The position numbers and the translations under genes are program-made. A stretch of DNA of 58,774 nt from NCBI GenBank assembly GCA_944393505.1, contig CALYAK010000001.1:1-58774 (forward strand). The letters are read 5' to 3'. This stretch comes from an uncultured Clostridia bacterium (GTDB lineage: Bacteria > Bacillota > Clostridia > TANB77 > CAG-508). The notes beneath the pieces are model-generated. The model was not told where the DNA came from and did not search any database. It was given only the letters and a program-made list of their open reading frames with translations. The number at the start of each line of letters is the position of its first letter. Position 1 is the stretch's first letter. Shown in pieces: positions 23,967 to 33,208 of the stretch.

Positions 23967-24650
23967 CTATTTCACGCTCTTTTTTCTTTGTAAAACCATC
24001 ATGGTTAATAGGATAAATAAAATTGTAAAGGATCCTAATAAAACGATGGCTGCTAAAGAAATGGTTCCTGCTGGGAATGAACTTGTAAATGCATTAACAA
24101 GTGAAAATGTTTGCATAGTTGGTATAAAGTTTGGTAAGAACCATAAAGCTAACAAGACAACAGTTGTTAAAATTTCAGCGATGATTTGATTTTCTGTTAA
24201 GCTTGATGCAAACATTCCAAAAGCAATATAAGCGCTAGCAAGTAAGGTAAATCCAAATAAGGTTACAAGTGCTGTTACTAAGTTTGGATCTCCAAAATAC
24301 ATTAAAATTCCATAGTAAATAAAAGTTAATACTTCTGAAATTAATACCACGATTAATGCTGCAAAAAATTTTCCTAAAGTAATTGCTGTTACACTTCTAG
24401 GAGAAGTTAATAACAATTGCTCTGTTCCTGTTTTCTTTTCTTCTGCAAATAATCGCATGGTTAGTACAGGAATTAAGAAAGTAACAATGGTTGTTAGAGA
24501 ATAAAACATATTTCCAAAGTTTGTACTTCCATAATAATAAACATCTAAATAGAAGAAAATGCTGTATACTGCCAAAAATAGTCCAACAAAAATATATCCG
24601 ATTGGTGATAAAAAGTAGCTTTTTACTTCTTTTTTAATAATTGCCCACAT
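23967..24650 (-). CDS. ABC-2 type permease (GldF-like)
   Basis: 227 residues, six membrane helices, typical ABC-2 membrane domain: MWAIIKKEVKSYFLSPIGY opening (the KxxxxYF.SP..Y pattern of GldF/NosY), the coupling-helix LRLFAEEKKTGTEQLLLTSP, which contacts the ATPase. It forms the channel with the ATPase encoded just upstream (3-bp gap). Together with GldG it is predicted to export or reorganise an envelope component; no substrate is evident. Confidence 0.9.
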   Translation of the reverse strand: MWAIIKKEVKSYFLSPIGYIFVGLFLAVYSIFFYLDVYYYGSTNFGNMFYSLTTIVTFLIPVLTMRLFAEEKKTGTEQLLLTSPRSVTAITLGKFFAALIVVLISEVLTFIYYGILMYFGDPNLVTALVTLFGFTLLASAYIAFGMFASSLTENQIIAEILTTVVLLALWFLPNFIPTMQTFSLVNAFTSSFPAGTISLAAIVLLGSFTILFILLTMMVLQRKKSVK

Positions 24651-24653
24651 ACC

Positions 24654-25682
24654 TTATTTTTCCTCCTTTTTCTTCTTATCTTTTTTCTTTTTCTCTTTTT
24701 TATTTTCCTTTTCTGGTTCTGTTTTGGATTCTTCTTGTTGCTTTTCTTCTGGCGTATCAATTAATCCAATAAAAGCATCTTCTAGTGTTGCTTCTGCTTT
24801 CTTTAACTCAAAAATGGTAATCTCTTTTTTCGGTAAAATCTCAAATAATTTTTTACGAATGTCTACTTTTTCATCGGAAGAAATCGTATATTGTTTGGTT
24901 CCATCCGTATTTTCTTTCTTTAACTCGATCTCTTTTATCTCTGGAATCTCTTTTTTCAAATCTTTCATATGATCTTGTTTATCTTCTACCGTTAAAACAA
25001 GAATATTATCTGTTTTTACCTTTCCTTCTAAGTTTTCAGGAGTATCCATTGCGACAATTTTTCCTTTATTGATAATTAATACTCTTTTACAAACTTGACT
25101 TACTTCCGATAAAATGTGAGAGCTTAGTAAAATGGTATGTGTTTTTCCAAGTTCTCGAATTAGATTTCGAATTTCTGCTACTTGTTTTGGGTCTAAACCA
25201 ACGGTTGGTTCATCTAAAATTAATACTTTTGGATTCCCAACTAATGCTCCTGCCATGCTAACTCTTTGTTTGTAACCTCTTGATAAGTTACGAATTAATT
25301 TTTTTTGAACATCTTTTAGTCCTGTTTTTTCAATAACTCGATCTACTTCTGCCTTTTTCTCTTTTCTCTTTACTCTTTTTAATTCTGCCATGTATTGAAC
25401 AAATTCACGTACCGTTAATTCTTGATAAAGTGGTACATTTTCTGGCATATAGCCAATTTGTTTTTTGGCTTGTTTTGGTTTTTTGGAAATGTCAAACCCT
25501 TCTACAATGATGTTTCCTTCTGTTGGTTCAATATAGCCTGTAATCATGTTCATTGTGGTTGATTTTCCCGCACCATTTGGCCCTAGAAATCCTAAGATTT
25601 CTCCGTCGTTTACTGTAAAGTTAAGGTCATGCACAGCTTGAAAGCTGCCATATTTTTTCGTAATATTTTTAACCTCGATCAA
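24654..25682 (-). CDS. ABC transporter ATP-binding protein (GldA/NatA-like)
   Basis: 342 residues. Walker A GPNGAGKST (~35-43), Q-loop GYMPENVPLY, signature LSRGYKQR (normally LSxGxxQR), Walker B VLILDEPTVGLDP, H-loop LLSSHIL. The C-terminal extension (~225-300) is the DUF4162-like accessory region, followed by a tail of about 25 alternating Glu/Lys residues, perhaps for RNA or membrane contact. It is the first gene of the operon with the permease and GldG; the gene to the right is divergent. Confidence 0.93.
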   Translation of the reverse strand: MIEVKNITKKYGSFQAVHDLNFTVNDGEILGFLGPNGAGKSTTMNMITGYIEPTEGNIIVEGFDISKKPKQAKKQIGYMPENVPLYQELTVREFVQYMAELKRVKRKEKKAEVDRVIEKTGLKDVQKKLIRNLSRGYKQRVSMAGALVGNPKVLILDEPTVGLDPKQVAEIRNLIRELGKTHTILLSSHILSEVSQVCKRVLIINKGKIVAMDTPENLEGKVKTDNILVLTVEDKQDHMKDLKKEIPEIKEIELKKENTDGTKQYTISSDEKVDIRKKLFEILPKKEITIFELKKAEATLEDAFIGLIDTPEEKQQEESKTEPEKENKKEKKKKDKKKKEEK

Positions 25683-25865
25683 AACTTTTTCCTCCTATCT
25701 ACTATTTCCGTAAGTTTTCAGGTTAGATCATACCATTTTCTCTCTAGCCTTGCAAGAATCTTTCTCTTTTTTTCACATAGAATTCACATTTTGATTGCAA
25801 GGATTGATTTTTTCTGTCATTTCTGTTAAAATAGATCTATTCGAATAAAGAAAGGATTTTCGATT

Positions 25866-26156
25866 ATGACAAGTAAACAAAGAGCTTATTTAAGAAGTTT
25901 AGCAAATACATTGGATCCCATTTTCCAAATTGGAAAAAACGGAATTAGTGATCCATTAATTAAACAGTTAGATGATGCTTTAGAAGCACGTGAATTAATT
26001 AAAATTACGGTTTTAGAAACAGCTCCTGAAACGGTTAAAGATCTAGGTAATAAGATTTCAGAAAAAACAAATAGCATTTTTGTACAATCCGTAGGTAATA
26101 AAATTACGCTATTCCGTAAAAGAAGCAAAGATTCTAAAATTCACTTACCAGACTAA
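25866..26156 (+). CDS. YhbY family RNA-binding (CRM) protein
   Basis: 96 residues forming a complete CRM domain: LRSLANTLDPIFQIGKNGIS, with the GxxG-like GKNG loop for RNA binding, then LEARELIKITVLE and VGNKITLFRKR. The family binds pre-50S ribosomal subunits in bacteria. Promoter TTGATT-N17-TAAAAT lies around 25802-25830 and AAAGGA precedes the ATG. It stands alone and ends at a strong hairpin. Confidence 0.95.
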   Translation: MTSKQRAYLRSLANTLDPIFQIGKNGISDPLIKQLDDALEARELIKITVLETAPETVKDLGNKISEKTNSIFVQSVGNKITLFRKRSKDSKIHLPD

Positions 26157-26162
26157 AAAGAC

Positions 26163-26211
26163 TCATAAATCCTACGAAACCACATTTTTTCATAGGATTT
26201 ATGAACTTTTT
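26163..26211 (+). terminator. intrinsic terminator after yhbY
   Basis: TCATAAATCCTA (26163-26174) and TAGGATTTATGA (26193-26204), then CTTTTT. Confidence 0.8.
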
Positions 26212-26260
26212 ATTGACTTTCTTTTTAAAAAGTGTTAGTATATTATTTGCATTTAGTCAT

Positions 26261-26337
<77 letters not shown>

Positions 26338-26338
26338 A

Positions 26339-26367
26339 AACAATGGTTTCAAGCCATTGTTTTTTTA
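26339..26367 (+). terminator. tRNA-Arg terminator
   Basis: AACAATGG and CCATTGTT around a 7-nt loop, ending in a T run. Confidence 0.85.
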
Positions 26368-26445
26368 TTGTAATAAAATGATATGCTCATCGAAAGACTG
26401 ATAAAATTGTATTTTTTACAAAAATATGGGCGGAAAGGGTTTATT

Positions 26446-26862
26446 ATGAAGGTCAATCATAACTCGGAACTGTATACCAACTGCGTCTTTCTAGGTGGCA
26501 CTTGTGCCGACTCAACCTGGCGAAAGGAACTCATCAGCAAACTCAAAGACTCAGTTCCTTACTTCGACCCTCAGGTTCCTGATTGGACTCCTGAAGATGC
26601 CGAACGTGAGGACGCTTGCAAGCTTGTTTCCGGTATCAATGTGTTCGTCATTACTGGTGATGCACTAAGTACCTATTCCGGTTTCGAGATCTCTGAAGAG
26701 GCTCACCGCGCTCCTGAGAAATTGGTCTTTGCAACTGTCGGTGAACTGCCTGCTAACCAGGTTAAGGGGATCAAAAAAATCAAAAAGGCACTTCGTTCCA
26801 AAGGTTGCCGCGTTTGTGAATCTCTTGATGAAATTGCGGAAATCCTCAACCAGGCCTACTAA
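26446..26862 (+). CDS. nucleoside 2-deoxyribosyltransferase-like protein
   Basis: 138 residues. CVFLGGTCADSTWRKELISKL, YFDPQVPDWTPEDAEREDAC and VFVITGDALSTYSGFEI match the Nuc_deoxyri_tr2 group (PF15891), relatives of enzymes that move deoxyribose between bases; several members are of unknown substrate. Codon use (CTG, CGC, CTC, ACC) and GC content are clearly higher than in neighbouring genes, so recent acquisition, perhaps from a phage, is likely. The start is ATG 26446 with AAAGGG upstream; an open stretch before it lies in AT-rich host-like DNA. A strong GC hairpin terminator follows. Confidence 0.85.
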   Translation: MKVNHNSELYTNCVFLGGTCADSTWRKELISKLKDSVPYFDPQVPDWTPEDAEREDACKLVSGINVFVITGDALSTYSGFEISEEAHRAPEKLVFATVGELPANQVKGIKKIKKALRSKGCRVCESLDEIAEILNQAY

Positions 26863-26907
26863 TCCCAGCTAAGCCTCTGGTTTTAATTTTTTTAATTCCG
26901 ATAGCAT

Positions 26908-26949
26908 GAAACCACTGTCGAATGTTTCACATTCGGCGGTTTCTTTTTT
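26908..26949 (+). terminator. intrinsic terminator
   Basis: GAAACC..TG.CGAATGT pairs with ACATTCGgCGGTTTC, followed by TTTTTT. Confidence 0.8.
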
Positions 26950-26987
26950 GTCACATTTTGTTTTTAATCTTACTTATTTTGTCGGAT

Positions 26988-27016
26988 TTGCATATTCCCT
27001 TTTTTTGTGATATAAT
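26988..27016 (+). promoter_or_regulatory. promoter of the Cys-rich peptide gene
   Basis: TTGCAT (26988-26993), 17 bp, TATAAT (27011-27016). Confidence 0.8.
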
Positions 27017-27046
27017 AGAAAAATTCCAGTAAAAGGAGGAGTATTT

Positions 27047-27241
27047 GTGGAGAAAATGGTCGCGCCCAAACATTGTGAAGGTGATTGTCGTCGATGTGAC
27101 GAGAAAATCTTTTGTTCCGAGAACAAAGACTTTTCTTTTATCACAAGAACAGCACCCAAAACACCGCAGCCTGCCTCAGAGGAGAAGTCTCCTGCTGAGA
27201 AACCGAATGGTGCCTCGCTCCCTTGGAGCAGTCAGCGCTAA
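27047..27241 (+). CDS. 64-aa cysteine-rich small protein
   Basis: No family recognised. The first half holds four Cys in CEGDCRRCDEKIFC (C-x3-C-x2-C-x5-C), a possible zinc or iron-sulfur site; the second half is Pro/Ser/Ala-rich and disordered-looking. Start GTG has AAAGGAGGA six bases upstream and a consensus promoter in front. GC content is high as in the gene before it, which suggests both came together, and it has its own terminator (27260-27292). The same DNA has another open frame one base off, which lacks the start signals. Confidence 0.7.
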   Translation: MEKMVAPKHCEGDCRRCDEKIFCSENKDFSFITRTAPKTPQPASEEKSPAEKPNGASLPWSSQR

Positions 27242-27259
27242 CGGTTAACTTCACGCTCA

Positions 27260-27292
27260 AGGAGCCAGTCACATGACTGGCCCCTTTTCTTT
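27260..27292 (+). terminator. intrinsic terminator
   Basis: GGAGCCAGTC / GACTGGCCCC stem followed by TTTTCTTTTT. Confidence 0.8.
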
Positions 27293-27334
27293 TTAATATC
27301 TTATTTTTTCTTACATTTAGATCATTTTCATTTC

Positions 27335-28756
27335 CTATTTTTTGCTTTGATAAAAAGCATGATAGGCACGATATGCCTCATATACATCAAATTTGCTTGT
27401 TACTTCATAAGGTGAATGCATTGATAAAACTGGAACACCACAATCGATTACATCAATTCCTTTGTTAGCTAGAATATAGGCAATTGTTCCGCCACCTCCT
27501 ACATCTACCTTTCCAAGTTCTGCAATTTGATAAGCAACATCATTTGCTTCAAATATGGATCGTACTTCAGCTACAAATTCTGCATTTGCATCCGATGCAC
27601 CTGATTTTCCTCTTGCTCCTGTATATTTATTCATTCCGATTCCTCTTCCAATAAAGGAAGCATTGTTTTTCTCTGATACTTGTGCATAAATCGGATCAAA
27701 TCCTGCATCCACATCTGCTGACAACATCTTTGAATGACAAAATACTTTTTCTAATCGATTTGGTTGATTTCCCTCTCCCTTATTCAACAATTCTGAAATG
27801 AACGTATCAAATACTCTTGATTCCATTCCTGTATTTCCCATACTACCAATTTCTTCTTTATCAGAGATAATGCAAATTGCTGTGGTCTCCGGTTTTTCCA
27901 TTTCTAAAATAGCAGTGGTTGCTGTATAAACACAAACTTTATCATCTTGTCCATAAGCTGCAATCATACTTCCGTCAATTCCCAAGCTTCTTGCCTCAAA
28001 AGCAGGTACTAATTCAATTTCTGCACTTAAGAAATCTTTTTCTGTCACTCCATATTTTTGATTTAAGATATTCAAAATATTTAATTTTACCTTTTCACCT
28101 ACTTTTGAATCAGCAAATGGGATACTTCCGATTAGTAGATTTAGGTTTTCTCCTGGAATTGCGTCTCTTATCTTTTTATCCATTTGCTCTTGTGCTAAGT
28201 GTGGTAATAAATCGGTAATGGTAAAGATTGGATCTTTTTTATCTTCTCCTATGCAAACTTTGATTTTCTCTCCATTTGTTTTTACAATTACACCATGAAT
28301 TGCTAAAGGAATGGTTGTCCATTGATATTTTTTGATTCCTCCATAATAGTGTGTCTTAAAGTAAGCAAATCCTCCATCCTCATAGATTGGATTTGGTTTT
28401 AAATCAAGTCTTGGCGAATCACCATGCGCACCAATGATATTTAAACCTTCTTCCATTGATTTCGTTCCAATAACAGCTAAATACATACTTTTTTCTTTGT
28501 TAATATAGTAAACTTTATCACCTGGGTTTATCTTTTCCACTGTTTGAATGTCACGAAATCCTTTTGCTTCAGCCATTTCTTTTACACTTTCTACAATTTC
28601 TCTTTCTGTTTTTGATCGATTCATAAAGTCCATATATCCATCACAATAAGCATAAATTTCATTTTTTCTTTCTTCACTTGTATGCTCCCATCCATTTTCC
28701 TTCTTATGGAATAGCTTTTCTCTTAAGATTTCTCCTTGTGTTTTATTTTCTTCCAT
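27335..28756 (-). CDS. M18 family aminopeptidase
   Basis: 473 residues, the usual M18 length. Metal-binding and catalytic blocks are visible: GAHGDSPRLDLKP (His and Asp), ISDKEEIGSMGNTGM (catalytic Glu pair), SADVDAGFDP, and the late LSMHSPYEV (His). An aminopeptidase that releases N-terminal residues from peptides in the cytoplasm; dodecameric in known cases. It starts at ATG with AAGAAAGAAG upstream. It is a single gene between divergent and convergent neighbours. Confidence 0.95.
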   Translation of the reverse strand: MEENKTQGEILREKLFHKKENGWEHTSEERKNEIYAYCDGYMDFMNRSKTEREIVESVKEMAEAKGFRDIQTVEKINPGDKVYYINKEKSMYLAVIGTKSMEEGLNIIGAHGDSPRLDLKPNPIYEDGGFAYFKTHYYGGIKKYQWTTIPLAIHGVIVKTNGEKIKVCIGEDKKDPIFTITDLLPHLAQEQMDKKIRDAIPGENLNLLIGSIPFADSKVGEKVKLNILNILNQKYGVTEKDFLSAEIELVPAFEARSLGIDGSMIAAYGQDDKVCVYTATTAILEMEKPETTAICIISDKEEIGSMGNTGMESRVFDTFISELLNKGEGNQPNRLEKVFCHSKMLSADVDAGFDPIYAQVSEKNNASFIGRGIGMNKYTGARGKSGASDANAEFVAEVRSIFEANDVAYQIAELGKVDVGGGGTIAYILANKGIDVIDCGVPVLSMHSPYEVTSKFDVYEAYRAYHAFYQSKK

Positions 28757-28941
28757 CTTCTTTCTCCTTTCGTAAACTCAATTTACGGAAATTATATCAT
28801 TTCTTAAGTTAAATTTCTACTAAAATCTCATACTTTCTTTCGACCTTTTTCCCCTTTCCTCCTCTTTACAAAAGTTGCTTTTTATAGTTTAATATATTTA
28901 TTATTAAAAACTATTTTTTCGACATTTTTTGAGGGGGAACT

Positions 28942-30576
28942 ATGCCAGATCCAGTTATCACAAAGCAAGATGAAGAAGTTTTAAAAAAAGCGGAAGAAAT
29001 TATTGAAACTGCAGAAGTACAAACCGAAAAGAAAAATCCATCTATTAAATTGCGATGGCTTATTATTCCTATTATTTCGATCGTTTTTATCTTATTGGTT
29101 CTTTCTACGATCTTCGCAGTTTTCAATCAAAACTCTAATTTGATCGTAACAGGTATTCACATTAAAGGTATTGATGTTTCTGGTTTAACCCAAGAACAAG
29201 CCAAAGAAAAAGTAACAGAAGCTTTCATCGAATCCCTTAGTGCTGATTTAATCTTAACCCATAATGGAGAAGAGATCGCTTTGTCGCCTGCCGATATTTA
29301 TGCAAGCTTTGATATAGATGAAGCTGTTAACCTTGCTTACAATATTGGTAGAAACGGTAATCTTTTTCAACAAAACTTTGAAATTATTGCAGCTTTTACT
29401 TCTCGCTACAATATTTCACCAGGCTTTTCCTATTCAGCTGAACTTTTAGAAGAAAAACTAACACAAATTGAGCAAAACTTACCGGACTATGTCGTTCAAC
29501 CATCCTATACCGTGGAAGGTAACGAATTAAAAATTCAAAATGGAAAAGCCGGCGTATTAATTGATCGCTCTACTTTAACCAGTCAAATTGTTCATGTATT
29601 AAACAACTTAGAAAATGCTACACAAAAAATTGAAATTCCAACCATTTCTGTAGCATCTGACCCAATTGATTTAGACGCGATTTATCAAGAAGTTCATAAA
29701 GAAGCTGTTGATGCCTATTATACCAAAGATCCTTTTGCTGTTTATCCATCTTCCACAGGTTTAGACTTTAGTGTCTCACTTGATGAAGCAAAAGCTATGC
29801 TTACAGAACAAAAAGAAGAGTATGTTATTCCTTTAAAAGTCGTATACCCAAAAGTTACGACAAATGATCTTGGAAGTGAAGCTTTTCCAGACCTTTTAGC
29901 AACCTATTCGACTACTTTTAGTACTAAAAACACAAACCGTTCAACCAATATCCGTCTAGCTACTCAAAAAATTAATGGCGTTGTCTTAATGCCTGGCGAA
30001 ACATTTTCCTATAACCAAGTAGTTGGAAAAAGAACAACTGCCAATGGATTTAAAGTAGCTGCCGTTTATTCGAATGGAGAAGTTTCAGAAGGTGTTGGAG
30101 GAGGTATTTGCCAAGTCTCTTCTACGTTATATAATGCTGTTCTTCTTTCTAATTTAGAAGTTACCGAACGTAGAAATCATACCTTCCATACAGGTTATGT
30201 TCCTGCTGGTCAAGATGCAACTGTTTCTTGGGGTGCTCCAGATTTTAAATTTAAAAATAATCGTAATTATCCAATTCGTATTGTTGCTACTGTTAGCGGT
30301 GGTAAGATTACAACGAAAATTTATGGATTAAAACAAGCGGATGATTATACAGTAAAAATCTCTTCTTCAATTGTTGGATCCATTCCTTACAAGACAACCT
30401 ATAAGACGGATAGCAGTTTAGGTGCTGGTAATACCAAAGTGATTCAAAAAGGATCTAACGGATTGAAGAGTGTTACTTACAAAATTCTATATCAGAATGG
30501 AAAAGAAGTATCTCGTGAAGTTATCTCTCGTGATACCTATCAACCACATAATCAAATCATTGCAAGAGGTAATTAG
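28942..30576 (+). CDS. VanW family protein with peptidoglycan-binding domain
   Basis: 544 residues. A membrane helix at ~35-60, a PG_binding_4-type domain (GIDVSGLTQEQAKEKVTEAF; ...GKAGVLIDRSTL), then the VanW domain (TNIRLATQKINGVVLMPGETF; GGGICQVSSTLYNAVLLSNL; ERRNHTFHTGYVPAGQDATV) and a C-terminal G5-like strand region. A surface protein likely bound to the cell wall; VanW itself has no established biochemical role. GAGGGGGA is 7 bp before the ATG; the stop codon lies inside a terminator. Confidence 0.92.
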   Translation: MPDPVITKQDEEVLKKAEEIIETAEVQTEKKNPSIKLRWLIIPIISIVFILLVLSTIFAVFNQNSNLIVTGIHIKGIDVSGLTQEQAKEKVTEAFIESLSADLILTHNGEEIALSPADIYASFDIDEAVNLAYNIGRNGNLFQQNFEIIAAFTSRYNISPGFSYSAELLEEKLTQIEQNLPDYVVQPSYTVEGNELKIQNGKAGVLIDRSTLTSQIVHVLNNLENATQKIEIPTISVASDPIDLDAIYQEVHKEAVDAYYTKDPFAVYPSSTGLDFSVSLDEAKAMLTEQKEEYVIPLKVVYPKVTTNDLGSEAFPDLLATYSTTFSTKNTNRSTNIRLATQKINGVVLMPGETFSYNQVVGKRTTANGFKVAAVYSNGEVSEGVGGGICQVSSTLYNAVLLSNLEVTERRNHTFHTGYVPAGQDATVSWGAPDFKFKNNRNYPIRIVATVSGGKITTKIYGLKQADDYTVKISSSIVGSIPYKTTYKTDSSLGAGNTKVIQKGSNGLKSVTYKILYQNGKEVSREVISRDTYQPHNQIIARGN

Positions 30577-30607
30577 AAGAAGTTTGAAACTTCTTCTAAT
30601 TTTTTTG
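30572..30607 (+). terminator. intrinsic terminator
   Basis: ATTAGAAGAAGTTT / AAACTTCTTCTAAT perfect stem with a T run; includes the VanW stop codon. Confidence 0.88.
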
Positions 30608-30699
30608 TCGTTTTTTGTATTTTTTTGTTTTTTAATCTTTTCTTCCTTCTATCTTTTCGCTATACTTAATATATATGATAAATAAAGGGGGATTCTATT

Positions 30700-31386
30700 A
30701 TGAATTATGAAATTATCGGAACTACTGTACCTGCTGTTGAAATACAACTAAATCGAAATGAAGCAATCTATTCTCAAAGAGGAGGAATGACCTGGCAAAC
30801 GGATGGGATTGAAATGAAAACCAATGCACAAGGTGGTATTATGAAGAGCCTTGGTCGTATGTTTGCTGGCGAGTCCATTTTCATGAGTACTTATACCGCT
30901 ATGCAGGATAATGCTCGTATTGCTTTTGCAACAACGGTTCCTGGTGATATTATTCCTGTAAATTTAGGTGAATTGCCAAATGGGTTTATGCTTCAAAAAG
31001 GTAGCTTTTTATGTGCAGAGCCTAGTGTTAATTTAAGTATTGCTTTTACGAAAAGATTTTCCGCTGGCTTATTTGGTGGAGAAGGATTCATCCTTCAAAA
31101 AGCAACTGGTTCTGGCACAGTCTTTTTAGAAGCAGATGGCGATCCGATTGTTCGAACCTTAGCTCCTGGTGAAGTCCTAAAAGTAGATACCGGAAATGTT
31201 GTTGGTTTTGAAACGAGTGTATCTTATGAAATCGAAACCGTAAAAGGTCTTGGTAATATTCTACTAGGCGGAGAAGGTCTATTTTTAACACGTCTTGTTG
31301 GCCCTGGCAAGGTTATTATCCAAACTCAAAACTTTGGTGATTTTGCTGGTAGAATTCTTTCTTTATTACCAAAGAATTCTAACTAA
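30700..31386 (+). CDS. AIM24 family protein (TIGR00266)
   Basis: 228 residues, all-beta. YSQRGGMTWQTDGIEM, IMKSLGRMFAGESIFM, GDIIPVNLGELPNGFMLQKG, SFLCAEPSV, GEGFILQKATGSG and the Gly-rich GGEGLFLTRLVGPG follow the TIGR00266 / AIM24 (PF01987) family, a double-sided beta-roll. The bacterial function is not known. AAAGGGGGA stands 8 bp before the ATG; a hairpin terminator follows at 31413-31441. Confidence 0.92.
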   Translation: MNYEIIGTTVPAVEIQLNRNEAIYSQRGGMTWQTDGIEMKTNAQGGIMKSLGRMFAGESIFMSTYTAMQDNARIAFATTVPGDIIPVNLGELPNGFMLQKGSFLCAEPSVNLSIAFTKRFSAGLFGGEGFILQKATGSGTVFLEADGDPIVRTLAPGEVLKVDTGNVVGFETSVSYEIETVKGLGNILLGGEGLFLTRLVGPGKVIIQTQNFGDFAGRILSLLPKNSN

Positions 31387-31412
31387 CACATCTATAACTC
31401 TCATTCATTTCA

Positions 31413-31441
31413 AAAAGCTGATGGTTAATCCATCAGCTTTT
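31413..31441 (+). terminator. intrinsic terminator
   Basis: AAAAGCTGATGG / CCATCAGCTTTT around five bases. Confidence 0.8.
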
Positions 31442-31557
31442 CGATTTATTTTTTCTTAGAAAACTACTAAATTCAAAATCTATGATGTGAAAAAGTCGTT
31501 AATTCAAAAAATATAGAGCCAAATCAAATTCTACAATCTGATTGGCTCTAATTTTAT

Positions 31558-31634
31558 TGGCGTGCCTGGAGGGATTCGAACCCCCGATCTTCAAGTTCGT
31601 AGCCTGATATTCTATCCAGCTAAACTACAGGCAC
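31558..31634 (-). tRNA. tRNA-Arg (ACG)
   Basis: 77 nt with encoded CCA; anticodon loop CTACGAA; acceptor arms GTGCCTG and CAGGCAC. The A34 is presumably edited to inosine. Confidence 0.93.
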
Positions 31635-31773
31635 ATCACAATATCCTTATTATAACTCCTATGCTTGAATTATTCAAGTAATTTTAAAGAAAATTTTAAA
31701 AATGTGATTCGAAAATCGAAAAAATACTTGCAAAACGCTTTTGTTTGTGCTATATTATATAAGTACTTTTGAT

Positions 31774-31849
31774 CGAGGTGTAGCGCAGTTGGTAGCGCGC
31801 GTGGTTTGGGACCATGAGGTCGCAGGTTCGATCCCTGTCACCTCGACCA
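31774..31849 (+). tRNA. tRNA-Pro (TGG)
   Basis: 76 nt with CCA; anticodon loop TTTGGGA; acceptor arms CGAGGTG and CACCTCG. Promoter TTGCAA-N17-TATATT precedes it; a terminator hairpin at 31855-31888 follows. Confidence 0.96.
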
Positions 31850-31854
31850 TAGCA

Positions 31855-31888
31855 AAAACGTTGTAACAGTTATGTTACAACGTTTTTC
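31855..31888 (+). terminator. tRNA-Pro terminator
   Basis: AAAACGTTGTAAC / GTTACAACGTTTTT, six-base loop. Confidence 0.88.
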
Positions 31889-32019
31889 TTTTCTTTCTTT
31901 TTTACAGCACTTCTATTATATAGTTATATCCTAAATAAATTTCTTTATTTTTCCCAAAAAATTTGATAGGATAAGAATTAAATAAATCGTAATTTGAAGA
32001 AATAAGGAGAAATTCTTGT

Positions 32020-32691
32020 ATGAGAATTTTAGAAAATGAATTAAAAAATAAAACCATAAATTATGATGCGTTATTAAAGTATGGATTTATCCAAGAAAAT
32101 GAAAGCTATTTCTATCAAACAAAAATCTATCATGATCAATTTGAGATGAGGATTACCGTAGAAAATGATAAAATGATTTCGAAACTAGTTGACTTAATGA
32201 ATGAAGATGAATACATTTTAGTAGATATTCCGGATAGTACGGGCGAATTCGTTGGAAAAGTTCGAGAAGAATATGAAAAAAAATTGCAAGATATTCTAAC
32301 ACAATGTACAACTCCTAATATATTTAAGAGCCAACAATCAAAAGAAGTAATTCGATATATAAAAGAAAAATATCAGGATGATTTAGAATTTTTGTGGAAG
32401 AAGTTCCCCGGAAATGCCATTTGGAGAAATAAAACCAATCATAAATGGTATGGTGCATTACTGATTATTCCGGAAAGAAAGTTAGAACTTGATTCCGATG
32501 AGATGATCGAAATTATTGATTTAAGATATTCAAAAGATAAAATAAAGGAAATTATTGATCATAACAAAATCTTTGCAGGTTATCATATGAACAAAGATAG
32601 TTGGATTACGATAAGGTTAAATGGAAGTGTAAAAACAAAAAGTATATTTGAACTAATTGATAACAGTTATACGCTATCTTTGATGAAATAG
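32020..32691 (+). CDS. MmcQ/YjbR family protein
   Basis: 223 residues. The C-terminal half (from ~105) matches the MmcQ/YjbR double-wing fold: KEVIRYIKEKYQDDLEFLW, KFPGNAIWRNKTNHKWYGAL, KDKIKEIIDHNKIFAGYHMN, WITIRLNG. The N-terminal half is an additional beta-rich region found in longer family members. Possible DNA-binding role, not established. Starts at ATG with AAGGAGA 10 bp upstream. Confidence 0.88.
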   Translation: MRILENELKNKTINYDALLKYGFIQENESYFYQTKIYHDQFEMRITVENDKMISKLVDLMNEDEYILVDIPDSTGEFVGKVREEYEKKLQDILTQCTTPNIFKSQQSKEVIRYIKEKYQDDLEFLWKKFPGNAIWRNKTNHKWYGALLIIPERKLELDSDEMIEIIDLRYSKDKIKEIIDHNKIFAGYHMNKDSWITIRLNGSVKTKSIFELIDNSYTLSLMK

Positions 32692-32717
32692 TAGCACAAA
32701 TACATTTTGGAAGAGAG

Positions 32718-33125
32718 ATGATGATTTTGAAAAAATATATTCAAGCAATCGGAATTTGGATTTTGATAATACCATTAGCAATTCTAAATGGTGGATTAAG
32801 AGAAACTGTATTCGTTAAATTGGGTGATGTCGCTTTACCATTAAGCGGAATCATTTTAAGTTTTTCGATCTTTCTAGTTGCCTATTTATTAATTCCTAAG
32901 ATTAAAGATTGTACAGTAAAAGATTATATCCTATTCGGAATCATTTGGTTTTTCTTAACAAATTTGTTTGATTTATCGATGTATCTTAGTGAAGGAGGAG
33001 GGTTTCGCGACCTATTAAATTCTTACCATTTTTCCAAAGGTAATTTATGGTTTTTAGTTGTAATGACTACCCTTTTCTCTCCAATCATAGTGTCAAAAAT
33101 AAAAAAACAATCAAAAGAAGATTAA
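32718..33125 (+). CDS. hypothetical four-helix membrane protein
   Basis: 135 residues with four predicted membrane helices (about 8-25, 40-60, 70-90, 105-123) and a short Lys-rich tail. The family is not recognised. GGAAGAGAG lies just before two adjacent start codons (ATGATG). It follows the MmcQ/YjbR gene by 26 bp, so the two are probably co-transcribed. Confidence 0.65.
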   Translation: MMILKKYIQAIGIWILIIPLAILNGGLRETVFVKLGDVALPLSGIILSFSIFLVAYLLIPKIKDCTVKDYILFGIIWFFLTNLFDLSMYLSEGGGFRDLLNSYHFSKGNLWFLVVMTTLFSPIIVSKIKKQSKED

Positions 33126-33208
33126 CTACTTACTCGATAAATTATCCAGCAATTCCAAATTTCATTTTTGAATTGAACCGTAATAAAAATGATAAATTCA
33201 CATGATGT

